Assembly (NCBI GenBank): GCA_964617645.1
Contig: CAZTYE010000004.1
Span: forward strand, 62,001-126,000
Direction: 5' to 3'
DNA from: JADJGC01 sp964617645
GTDB lineage: Bacteria > Zixibacteria > MSB-5A5 > CAIYYT01
Length of the DNA stretch: 64,000 nucleotides
The notes under the pieces are model-generated. The model saw only the letters and a list, made by a program, of their open reading frames with translations. It did no database searches and was not told where the DNA came from. Of the stretch, positions 9,175-16,863 are shown piece after piece (position 1 is the stretch's first letter; each line of letters starts with the position of its first letter). Made by a program: the position numbers and the translations under genes.

Positions 9175-9200
9175 GTGGGCAGGGCACGCCCTGCTCCTAC
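9175..9200. repeat. Dispersed GC palindrome
   Basis: The palindrome GCAGGGC, AC, GCCCTGC (9179-9194) is flanked by GTGG and TCCTAC. Related copies lie at 9453-9479 and 16816-16837; all share the centre GGC-AC-GCC. Confidence 0.55.
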
Positions 9201-9236
9201 CGGGGTATGGCTGCAGATTGGGCCGGAAATAGAGAA

Positions 9237-9252
9237 GGGCGCATTGCCCCGC
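9237..9252. repeat. Dispersed 16-bp repeat, copy 2
   Basis: Exact copy of the 16 bases at 5485-5500. It abuts the left end of the MITE-like element with 5 nt between. Confidence 0.6.
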
Positions 9253-9257
9253 TGGGC

Positions 9258-9386
9258 GGACTGTTGAAAAAGTCCGTCGCGTTGTCACCCTGAAAGAAGT
9301 GAAGGGTCTGTTTTCATTGGGGCACAACGGAAAACGGATTCTTCGCTGCGCTCAGAATGACATGAATACGGGTTTTTCGACAGTCC
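9258..9386. mobile_element. MITE-like palindromic element (129 bp)
   Basis: The ends are imperfect terminal inverted repeats: GGACTGTTGAAAAAGTCCGT at the left, and the reverse complement of the right end reads GGACTGTCGAAAAACCCGTA, matching at 17 of 20 positions. The inner halves are also inverted copies: TGTCACCCTGAAAGAAGTGA on the left corresponds to TGTCATTCTGAGCGCAGCGA read from the right. The whole unit can therefore fold into one long imperfect hairpin. It encodes no transposase. The right-half motif resembles a repeat seen in many bacterial genomes whose accidental translation reads CHSERSEES. No clear target duplication was identified. Confidence 0.7.
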
Positions 9387-9452
9387 CTGGGGGCGGGATC
9401 GGCGATCATGGGCTAATTTGTGGGCATGATTGCGGCTTGGCCGCGAATTGGA

Positions 9453-9479
9453 GTGGGCAGGGGCACGCCCTGCCCCTAC
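9453..9479. repeat. Dispersed GC palindrome, second copy
   Basis: Begins GTGGGCAGGGGCACGCCCTG and ends CCCCTAC; nearly the same as 9175-9200 with one extra G in the left arm. Confidence 0.55.
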
Positions 9480-9524
9480 GCGGTGGAGAAGGGGCAGGCG
9501 CTTCCAAAAATCGGAAAAATTTTC

Positions 9525-9552
9525 TTGACAAATCTCGGGAACCGTGTACCTT
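9525..9552 (+). promoter_or_regulatory. Candidate promoter for the giant secreted protein
   Basis: A consensus TTGACA (9525-9530), a 16-nt spacer and TACCTT (9547-9552). The next coding start on this strand is at 10164, so a transcript would carry a leader of about 600 nt. Confidence 0.5.
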
Positions 9553-9878
9553 GCAGCCGGTTGGTTGAACGTTCTAATGTACCTCGTGTACATTACGCCA
9601 TGCAGCATCAGCACCTTTCGTTGACGGAAACGTTAACAAGCACAAGCCTCTATTAAGCTCCAGGTAGACCTGTTGCGCTAACGAATCTTATTACTTCTTC
9701 GTGCGCGTTGCAGTATCCCTGCTCCTATTCTCTATTATCACCAAACCTCATTCGTGTACTTGTCGTTAGTTACTAATTTCGAAAGAAGCAAGACGCTGTC
9801 TTGAGGAGGTGAAATCGCCACGGGCGGTTCACACTTGATAAAGTAAATCCCGAATATTCGCGTGTACGACCATTCCTG

Positions 9879-9913
9879 GGCTTGCTCAAGCCGGTTCGGA
9901 CTTGTGCCGAACC
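9879..9913 (+). other. Two abutting hairpins in the presumed leader
   Basis: GGCTT-GCTC-AAGCC (9879-9892) is followed with no gap by GGTTCGG-ACTTGTG-CCGAACC (9893-9913). No T-tract follows, so a terminator is unlikely. It may be a structured leader element; the class is unknown. Confidence 0.45.
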
Positions 9914-10163
9914 AATTAAAGGCGAAAGCAAACCCAAACTCCAAAAGTTAAGGAATCCTTGAGTAGTGGTTGGCCGCATGACCCAACAAACCCTAGACAA
10001 GTTCGTGGGTCCGCGCCGACATCAAGGCGACCGGATTTCTGCTTCAGACAACATGATCTGTCGCAGTTTCGGACGCATCTGGGTTGGTGTGCGTTATCGG
10101 CGGCGACGCCTTTAGCCGGCACAATCACGCACGTATTTTCCTAACTGTGATAGGAGGAAGTAC

Positions 10164-13100
10164 ATGTTCAAAAAACTTTTGCTAGTCATGTTCGTACTGA
10201 CCCTCGCTTTAGGTCTTTGCGGACTGGCTATTGCAGCCAAGGGTCCCAATGAAGCCAAAAGAATCCCGGTGAATATTCCCGGCGCGGGCAGAACAGTGTT
10301 GACCAATAGCGTGACTTCAATCGCGCCGGTCTTCACTCAAGTTGCCAATCTGTCGGGTGTTGTTCGTCCAGGCGGTTTGAATAGAACTCCCAGCGCCACG
10401 TGTACTGACGAGTACTATGACAACTGCTATCCGGGTTACTATTGGCCGATTGCGGCGATCCGCGGCGGCGCAGTACGATTTACCGTCAACGCGGCCCAAG
10501 CGTGCTCGTTGAAGCGTGTTGACCTCTATATGGTCCCAGCGGGCCAGGTCGGCACCGGCGGTATCACGGTGTTTGTATCGGGAGACGATGGTTTCGGATT
10601 CCCGGGCGCCGTGCTCTACTCCGTCAGCGTTCCGCATGCTTCGATCATCAACCTTCCGGGTGTGACCAGTATCCCGCTTCCGGCGAGCCTGGTCTTAGTC
10701 GGTCCGGTTGATTATCATGTGGGCTACCAGATGAACCTTCCCGGTGACCAATATAACCTGTTGACAGACGACGGGTCATGCGGCGCCGGCCGTTCCAGTG
10801 TACTTTACAATTTGCCCCCGAATACGTGGTTCCCGTGGACGGCCTTAGTGTCTCCGCCGGACAACGATTTCAACTGGGCGATTTCGGTCAACACCTGCTG
10901 CTTCACCCCGGGTCCTCCCGGAATCTGTGGATCGCAGGGTTACGATTGTGGTCCGGCGTTCATCACGAGCTACAAGGCTCCGTGGGCGGTGCGCATGACC
11001 GCGGCCGGCGAATGCACACTGAAGACCATTAAGGTCGCCGTGCACGCCAACGCTCAGACGGGTACCGGTGGTATCACGGCGTACGTTTATTCGGACGCTG
11101 CTGGTTTCCCGGGCACTTTGCTCGCGAGCGTTCCGGTTGCACACGGGAGTATTTCTTACTTCCCGACCCTGACGACGGTCAATTTCTCGTCGTTCGGTCT
11201 GGTGTTCAATAGCGTCGATTATCATATCGGCTATCAGATCACCAACCCCGGCACCGACCAGTACAAGCCGGTGTTCGATAACGGCACTTGCGGAGCGGGA
11301 CGTAGCTCGTTCTTTGACGTCGGCTTCACCAACGTTTGGACGGCGATGGCGGATCCGATCAACGGTTTCGGCACCGACTACAATTTCTTGTTCTACGACT
11401 CGACTTGTTGCGCGGCGCCGCCGGCTTCACTCTGCTTCAACATAAATTATGCGGGTTCTCTGGCCTACTACTGGACGGAGCCGGATATTTATGGTGATCA
11501 GTTCCGCAACATGCGTTTCACCAACGTAGACTTCTGCACCCTGAAGACCGTCAACCTGTACTTCTATGGTCCGGGCACTGTCGGCACTCCGGGCGCGACT
11601 GTCTACATTTGGAATTCTGACGGCACTTTCCCGACATCGGTGATCACGTCTTATGTCGTGAATCCGGTGACGACATTCTACCCCGGTGCGACCAGCGTCA
11701 ACGTCGCGCCCGCGAATATTGCTCTTTCCGGCGACTATCATGTCGGCTATTCGACGATCCTCAATGCCCCGACCGACGTTTTGGCGATATTGTCCGACGA
11801 CGGTTCGACAATGGAAGGCCGTTCGAGCGAGTTTTATTCCGGCGCCTGGTACACGATGCTGAGTGGCTGGGGTGTTGACGTCAGCTTCCTGATCAACGTG
11901 GACGTTTGCTGCACGCCTCCGGGATATTGCCCGATCATTTGCAGCCCGACCGACCAGTGGCCGATGTTCGGCCACGACGGAGCGCGCACCGGTCAGACGC
12001 AACTGACCATGGGCGATCTCTGCGGTATCGTGCGCACGTGGATCTATGACTCCCCGAAGGCCATCGGCTTGTCGGCCGCGCCGTTGATTTACAACGACGT
12101 GGTTTACATCTGTCTTGATGACCGCGTTGTCGCGCTCAACCTGTTCACCAACGCTACGATTTGGGATACCGAGGTTACCCCGGGTCTCATTCCGCAGTAC
12201 TCGACGGTGAATCCGGCCAGCGGCATGCGCGCCATGATGACGATCGACGGCACGGGTATTTATTGGGTCACGGCCTCGCTTCGTGGTATTGTCAAGGCCA
12301 ATCTGGCCACCGGTGATACCCTGTGGGCTCGTGGCACAGCCGTTGGTAACCCGCTTCCGGGCACCACGGGCAACAACTTCTCCGGCGGCAGCATTGTCTC
12401 CGGAAACGAAATCTACTTCGGCGACGAAGTGGGTCAGATCTACGCCCTGAACAAAACTACCGGCGTGAACCTGTACTTCAAGCAGCTCTATGCCGACAAT
12501 GGCGTCGTCAATAAGGGCCGCATTGAAGGTCCGATCACGACCGACGGTAGCGCTCTGTTCATTGCGATGAGCGGTTCTTCCCGTGGTACCGCCACCAGTA
12601 TCGGTTGCATGGTTTCCGAGCAGCCGGGTGGCGCGTTCACGCAGAACTGGAAGTACATCAGCCCGAACCAAGCGACGCTGCATGAGAGCTGGTCTGCCGG
12701 TTCAACGTTCCGGTGCGACCAACTTTTTGCCCAGACGTACTTTGGCTTTGGCTTCAGCGGCAACTTTGCCGGTTACCGGCAGAGCTTCGACCCGGCGACG
12801 GGTACCACGAACTGGCCGATTGCCCCAGCCGAAGGTCAGGCGTTGTTTGCGCCGCCGTCGACTGACAACGAGCGGGTTTACTTCCACAGCATCAACAACG
12901 GCTTTAACAGCCCGAACGGTAACACGCGTGGCGTCCGTGCCGTCAACTTCCTGAACTCCACAGTTTGGGTACGAGGCGACAACGGCAGCTACGGCGATCT
13001 GTTCGTCGATAACAACGTTTGGACCCAGCCGGTCGTCACTTGCGATCCTTATGTGATCTATGGTGGCTCGGATGGTTCGACAGCTTTCGGCCCGCATCGT

Positions 13101-15083
13101 CTGTTCTTCGTGGACGGCCCGACCGGCGCCGAACTGCTGTATTATGAGCTCAGCGGCCGTATTACCGGTATCGCTGTTGCTTCCGGTTCGGATGGCTACA
13201 TCTATGTTGTGACGTCACTTCAGTATCGGAACAACAGCAGCGCCAATCCGGGCCGCCTTGTGACCCTCAAGCTGGGCGATCCGCGCCCGCGTATGGCGAT
13301 TCCCGAGGCCCTCGTGGTGCTCCCGGGCACCAACACCACTGAACTGGCACCGGTTCAGCGTACCGACCTCGACGCCGTCGAGAACGTAGGCTGCCTGACG
13401 CTCAACGCCACGGCCACGCTCGAAGCCGGCAATCCGCCGCTGGGTCGCCGTTCGATTAGCAACGTTCATCCGGAACTGAAGCGCAGAGCCGACCAGTTGG
13501 CCAACGGCCTCGTCGACTACCGTCTCGAGGAAACGATTGGTCAGCGTGTCAGCCCCTCGATCGTCAAGGGCTTCTCGGCCATGGCCATCGATGCCGAAGC
13601 TGAGCCGACTGCGATTCAGACGCCGGTTAAGTCGCTTCCGGCCAGCTCGACACGCCTTGCCCCGCCGACCTGGGTCGATTGGGTGACGCCGTTCTCGGGT
13701 GGCGCAACCGTGGCCTTCTCAGTGGCCCCGGGTGGAAGCCAGAACTTCACGTTTGAATTCGACCGCAGCGGAATGCTCTTCCTTGCACCGAACAACTTCT
13801 ACGTGGAGATCGATTCTGACGATCCGGACTTCTTCGTCGAGCAGTTGGTGCAGCCGTCGCCGCAAGCGGTGATCGAGTACCAGATTGCTTACGAATACTG
13901 CCCGCAGCAGGAAGAGTTCGTGGAATTTGGCGTGGCCGGCGAAGCCTGGGCGACCAACTATGGTATGCTGGCGGAAGGCGATGTCACGTTTGAATTCTCG
14001 CTCGATTCTTCCAGTGACGGCGCTTACTCGTACTCCGGTACGATGTTCTTCATGAGCAGCATGAACAACGCGGCCTGGAACGTCAGAACCAGCACGTACA
14101 CGACCAACTACCTGTATCCGTTCTATGTTGGTCCGTTTGCGAATCAGGACTGCGGTGGCTGCCAGTTTGGCATCAACCTTCCTGTCGATTACACAACCGA
14201 TGGTGGCGGCACTTACAGCAACCCAGTCGGTGACCTTTGCACGTTTGCCATGATCGATTCGCTGCAGGGTATCCTGGAGCCGACTCACCAGTCTGGTCCT
14301 TCGATCGGTCTGTTGGTCAACTATCGCATCATCGGTACTTACGGCGCCGATTTCGACGGCTTCGTCCTGTACGTCCTTGACATCAACAACCGTAATGCGG
14401 CTCCGATTACCGGACTGTATTATGGCAACCTCGAAGACTGGGATATCGGAAGCGACAATGGCTTCGGTGACCCGGCCGGCGGTTATGTCTATCAGGATGA
14501 CGGCGACATCCGTGGTTTCATCGGCTTCCCGCAGGAAGGTTCCTACTGGCCGGATGGCACCAAGACCGACCCGATGTACAATGCTACCGTCATCGAGAAC
14601 GGTTACTGGATCTATCCGTCCGCGACGCGTCCGGAAGGCATCGTTGACTCTCTGTATCAGATTGTCAACAGCATACCGGAAGGCGGCTTCGTGTTGATGC
14701 CGCCGGGAACGACCGGCGACCGCTCCACGATCGCAACGTTTGGCAAGGCTGACATTGGCGCCTTCGGCTCGAAGTCTTATGGCTTCGCGATCTACGGTAT
14801 CAATGGTTCGGCCGACTTCAACGGCGACACCGAAGCAATGGCGGCGTTCATCAACAAGTACGCCGGCTTTGCCCGTGGTGACGTTAATGATGATGGTTTG
14901 ATCGATCTCCGTGACCTTGTCAAGCTTTCGCGCTATGTCGCGAGCCTTGGCCCGGGCCCGGCGCCGTTCAAGCATCTCGGCGACGTCGACAACGACGGTG
15001 ACGTTGATGCCGACGACTGTTCGTATCTCGCGGCTTACTACTTCTCAGGTGGTGCGCCGCCGAAGAGCGACTTCGTGTTCTAA
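10164..15083 (+). CDS. Giant secreted protein: triple N-terminal modules, PQQ-like propeller, dockerin type I
   Basis: A 1639-aa protein with a clear signal peptide (residues 1-25). Three related Cys-containing modules follow at about 79-240, 243-415 and 415-588. Each has a CSLK- or CTLK-like start, a TGGIT or GATVY strand, a FPG or FPT turn, a YHVGY or YHIGY core and a GRSS end. Residues about 590-1040 open with WPMFGHDGARTG and look like a quinoprotein-type beta-propeller, with units such as GDTLWARGTA and IYALNKTTGVNLYF. About 500 residues of unassigned beta-rich sequence follow. Residues about 1570-1632 are a type I dockerin with two calcium loops (GDVNDDGLIDLRD and GDVDNDGDVDADD). AGGAGG precedes the ATG, and a strong terminator follows. 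It is probably an extracellular or cell-surface protein; no catalytic residues were identified. Confidence 0.88.
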   Translation: MFKKLLLVMFVLTLALGLCGLAIAAKGPNEAKRIPVNIPGAGRTVLTNSVTSIAPVFTQVANLSGVVRPGGLNRTPSATCTDEYYDNCYPGYYWPIAAIRGGAVRFTVNAAQACSLKRVDLYMVPAGQVGTGGITVFVSGDDGFGFPGAVLYSVSVPHASIINLPGVTSIPLPASLVLVGPVDYHVGYQMNLPGDQYNLLTDDGSCGAGRSSVLYNLPPNTWFPWTALVSPPDNDFNWAISVNTCCFTPGPPGICGSQGYDCGPAFITSYKAPWAVRMTAAGECTLKTIKVAVHANAQTGTGGITAYVYSDAAGFPGTLLASVPVAHGSISYFPTLTTVNFSSFGLVFNSVDYHIGYQITNPGTDQYKPVFDNGTCGAGRSSFFDVGFTNVWTAMADPINGFGTDYNFLFYDSTCCAAPPASLCFNINYAGSLAYYWTEPDIYGDQFRNMRFTNVDFCTLKTVNLYFYGPGTVGTPGATVYIWNSDGTFPTSVITSYVVNPVTTFYPGATSVNVAPANIALSGDYHVGYSTILNAPTDVLAILSDDGSTMEGRSSEFYSGAWYTMLSGWGVDVSFLINVDVCCTPPGYCPIICSPTDQWPMFGHDGARTGQTQLTMGDLCGIVRTWIYDSPKAIGLSAAPLIYNDVVYICLDDRVVALNLFTNATIWDTEVTPGLIPQYSTVNPASGMRAMMTIDGTGIYWVTASLRGIVKANLATGDTLWARGTAVGNPLPGTTGNNFSGGSIVSGNEIYFGDEVGQIYALNKTTGVNLYFKQLYADNGVVNKGRIEGPITTDGSALFIAMSGSSRGTATSIGCMVSEQPGGAFTQNWKYISPNQATLHESWSAGSTFRCDQLFAQTYFGFGFSGNFAGYRQSFDPATGTTNWPIAPAEGQALFAPPSTDNERVYFHSINNGFNSPNGNTRGVRAVNFLNSTVWVRGDNGSYGDLFVDNNVWTQPVVTCDPYVIYGGSDGSTAFGPHRLFFVDGPTGAELLYYELSGRITGIAVASGSDGYIYVVTSLQYRNNSSANPGRLVTLKLGDPRPRMAIPEALVVLPGTNTTELAPVQRTDLDAVENVGCLTLNATATLEAGNPPLGRRSISNVHPELKRRADQLANGLVDYRLEETIGQRVSPSIVKGFSAMAIDAEAEPTAIQTPVKSLPASSTRLAPPTWVDWVTPFSGGATVAFSVAPGGSQNFTFEFDRSGMLFLAPNNFYVEIDSDDPDFFVEQLVQPSPQAVIEYQIAYEYCPQQEEFVEFGVAGEAWATNYGMLAEGDVTFEFSLDSSSDGAYSYSGTMFFMSSMNNAAWNVRTSTYTTNYLYPFYVGPFANQDCGGCQFGINLPVDYTTDGGGTYSNPVGDLCTFAMIDSLQGILEPTHQSGPSIGLLVNYRIIGTYGADFDGFVLYVLDINNRNAAPITGLYYGNLEDWDIGSDNGFGDPAGGYVYQDDGDIRGFIGFPQEGSYWPDGTKTDPMYNATVIENGYWIYPSATRPEGIVDSLYQIVNSIPEGGFVLMPPGTTGDRSTIATFGKADIGAFGSKSYGFAIYGINGSADFNGDTEAMAAFINKYAGFARGDVNDDGLIDLRDLVKLSRYVASLGPGPAPFKHLGDVDNDGDVDADDCSYLAAYYFSGGAPPKSDFVF

Positions 15084-15111
15084 TCTGACAGATTCTCTGT
15101 TCGGATAGACG

Positions 15112-15146
15112 ACCGGGGTCTCGGAAACGAGACCCCGGTTTTGTTT
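15112..15146 (+). terminator. Strong Rho-independent terminator
   Basis: A perfect 12-bp stem (15112-15123 with 15128-15139) closed by a GAAA tetraloop and followed by TTTGTTT, 28 nt after the giant-protein stop. Confidence 0.92.
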
Positions 15147-15253
15147 GCCGTCGTGTCGCGGTTCGACGATTCAGTCCGGCTGGAAGAGCGGCGGCCGATT
15201 GTACTTCTCTCGCATGGAACTGCCGATATAGGTTGTGTGTTCAACTGAAAGAC

Positions 15254-16321
15254 ATGAACGTTGCCACTGTGGAATTTCAGATAAATCAAATACTGGCGAT
15301 CGTCGGCCGCCATCTCTCCGTGGACGGCTATTTTTCTCGAAAGCGCGAGATCAACATTCGCGGCAGCGTTGAACTGTCGGCCAGCGACTGGAAATCGCAG
15401 CTCGAACGCGAATTGCAGGGCGTCGGCTACACCGCCAGCGCGCATCAGGACGGCTCCACAGTTCACTTACAGGTTTATCCGTCGGAGAGACGGGTTCCCT
15501 GGGTGAATGTCTTGCTTTTCGCGCTCACCGTCGGATCCGTGGCAGTTCTGCCGGGATGGTTTACCCATGGTTCGGCGTTCTTTGCCGACTCATCGCTATT
15601 TTGGCGATGGCAGAACTTCACGGCGGCACTGCTTTCAATCCTGTTGTTCCATGAATTCGGCCACTACTTGGCCGCCAAACGACGCGGCATTCGCGTGTCG
15701 CTTCCGTACTTTTTGCCGGCGCCGACACCGATCGGGACCTTTGGCGCGTTCATCAAATCCAATGCGCCGTTTCCGTCGCGACGGGAACTCATGGAGGTCG
15801 GCGCGTATGGGCCAATCGCCGGATTCGTTGTGGCAATATTCGTGCTCGCGTGGGGACTCACGGATGTAACTTACCGCGTGGCGCTGCCGGGACCGGTCGA
15901 TGGAATGTTGGTTGAGCCGTTAATCATGCGGATTCTCGAAGCGCTCATCTGGACGCATCCGGCGCCGGACGGCTACAACATTTTCCTGCAGGATAACCCG
16001 TTGATCTTCGCGGCGTGGGTGGGAATGATTGTTACGGCGCTGAACCTGATTCCGATCGGCCAGCTTGACGGCGGGCACATAATTTACGCGCTCTCGCCGC
16101 GGGCGCACTACTTCGTGTCGAGGATCATGTTTGTTGTGATGCTGGCCTTTGGCCTGATGTGGGAAGGGTGGCTGTTTTGGGCGGCGATGGTGTTCTTTGT
16201 GATTCGCTTCAAGCATCCGCCGACATTGAACGACTTTGAGCCGATTGACAGGCGCACGCGCTGGGTGGGCTTTTCAGCGCTGGTGATTTTCGTGCTGACG
16301 TTTTCTCCGGTGCCGTTCTAA
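15254..16321 (+). CDS. Site-2-type membrane metalloprotease (M50)
   Basis: A 355-aa polytopic protein. After a soluble N-terminal region of about 85 residues come hydrophobic helices carrying the zinc motif HEFGH (in LLFHEFGHYLAAKRRG) and the distal LNLIPIGQLDGGH motif. These are the two signatures of intramembrane zinc proteases. The segment PTPIGTFGAFIKSNAPFPSRRELMEVG and the overall layout resemble the EGY1-like and archaeal M50 group rather than RseP, and no PDZ domain is seen. The ATG at 15254 is used; a TTG 7 codons upstream is an alternative. The substrate is unknown; an ECF anti-sigma factor at 22.2 kb is a speculative candidate. Confidence 0.88.
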   Translation: MNVATVEFQINQILAIVGRHLSVDGYFSRKREINIRGSVELSASDWKSQLERELQGVGYTASAHQDGSTVHLQVYPSERRVPWVNVLLFALTVGSVAVLPGWFTHGSAFFADSSLFWRWQNFTAALLSILLFHEFGHYLAAKRRGIRVSLPYFLPAPTPIGTFGAFIKSNAPFPSRRELMEVGAYGPIAGFVVAIFVLAWGLTDVTYRVALPGPVDGMLVEPLIMRILEALIWTHPAPDGYNIFLQDNPLIFAAWVGMIVTALNLIPIGQLDGGHIIYALSPRAHYFVSRIMFVVMLAFGLMWEGWLFWAAMVFFVIRFKHPPTLNDFEPIDRRTRWVGFSALVIFVLTFSPVPF

Positions 16322-16351
16322 TCAAGAACAACTACACAGTACCCTACTAAA

Positions 16352-16372
16352 AGCCCCATGATGTTTGGGGCT
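16352..16372 (-). terminator. Terminator between convergent genes
   Basis: AGCCCCA (16352-16358) pairs with TGGGGCT (16366-16372) around a 7-nt loop. On the minus strand it is followed by TTT, just after the small secreted protein gene. It may also serve the M50 gene from the other side. Confidence 0.65.
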
Positions 16373-16377
16373 CTGAC

Positions 16378-16752
16378 TTATTTGGATTTCTTCGTGGCAG
16401 AGGATTTTGTCTTGGTGGGCGGTGGTGAAGGCTTCTTTTTCGCCGTAGCGCTCTGCGGTGGAGCCTTCTTGGTTGCGGTGTTCTTTTCGAGTCGATCGTC
16501 GATACCATTCTTGTTGGCATCCTGAAAGCTATTGAGGCTGCGGGTGGTGTCGCTGGCAACGCGTTTCGTAGTGTCGGTGGCAAGCGGCACTACGGCGCCT
16601 TTCTTTGTAGGAATTACCGGCTGCGTGGTTGATTTCTTGGACGTGTCTACGGCCGCAGCTTTCGACTTCTTGGTGATCGCATAGCTCGGAGTCGCTACGA
16701 ACGTTAGGGCGAGCGCAAGAATTGTTATCAATCGAGTGATCATAGTACGCAT
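16378..16752 (-). CDS. Small secreted Lys/Thr-rich protein
   Basis: A 124-aa protein with a signal peptide (LITILALALTFVATPSYA, cleaved near residue 25). The mature part is low in complexity and rich in Lys, Thr, Ser and Pro. It contains one acidic DANKNGIDDRLE motif near residue 80, which resembles a single thrombospondin type 3 or EF-like calcium loop. The C-terminus is a run of KKKPSPPP-like basic repeats. No family is recognised. The high lysine content suggests binding to an acidic surface or polymer, as inference only. The start could also be the ATG three codons later. A terminator follows. Confidence 0.6.
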   Translation of the reverse strand: MRTMITRLITILALALTFVATPSYAITKKSKAAAVDTSKKSTTQPVIPTKKGAVVPLATDTTKRVASDTTRSLNSFQDANKNGIDDRLEKNTATKKAPPQSATAKKKPSPPPTKTKSSATKKSK

Positions 16753-16815
16753 CGGTAATCTACATGTCTCAACGACTCTGACAATGGCAACTTCATATCG
16801 GCTCTAATAGCGAGA

Positions 16816-16837
16816 GGGGCATGGCACGCCATGCCCC
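16816..16837. repeat. Dispersed GC palindrome, third copy
   Basis: GGGGCATGGC, AC, GCCATGCCCC: perfect 10-bp arms around a 2-nt centre. It lies in the gap between two minus-strand genes and shares the GGC-AC-GCC core with copies at 9.2 and 9.5 kb. Confidence 0.6.
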
Positions 16838-16863
16838 AACACCAACATCAAACAGCCCCGATG

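Larger units (their letters stand above)
8721..10163. other. Long gene-free region with dispersed repeats and a probable long leader
   Basis: About 1.4 kb without a credible gene on either strand. It holds AT-rich tracts around 8925-8945 and 9110-9135, two GGC-AC-GCC palindromes, one copy of a 16-bp dispersed repeat, a palindromic MITE-like element, a strong promoter-like pair at 9525-9552, abutting hairpins at 9879-9913 and an AGGAGG at 9804-9809 with no substantial frame after it. The last 600 bases are probably the 5' untranslated region of the giant secreted protein. No known riboswitch consensus was recognised. Confidence 0.6.

Noticed and set aside
9285..9614. 109-aa minus-strand frame containing CHSERSEES
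   Set aside because: The peptide is the translation of a palindromic repeat, a known source of false gene calls.
9600..10150. Possible cyclic-di-GMP or other riboswitch before the giant protein
   Set aside because: Hairpins exist, but the conserved core bases of known classes were not found.
11427..12683. 418-aa minus-strand frame opposite the giant secreted protein
   Set aside because: Rich in Arg/Val/Asp as expected for an antisense frame; no motifs, no ribosome site.
13719..14975. 418-aa minus-strand frame opposite the giant secreted protein
   Set aside because: Shadow of a protein with signal peptide, repeats and dockerin; no family features on this strand.
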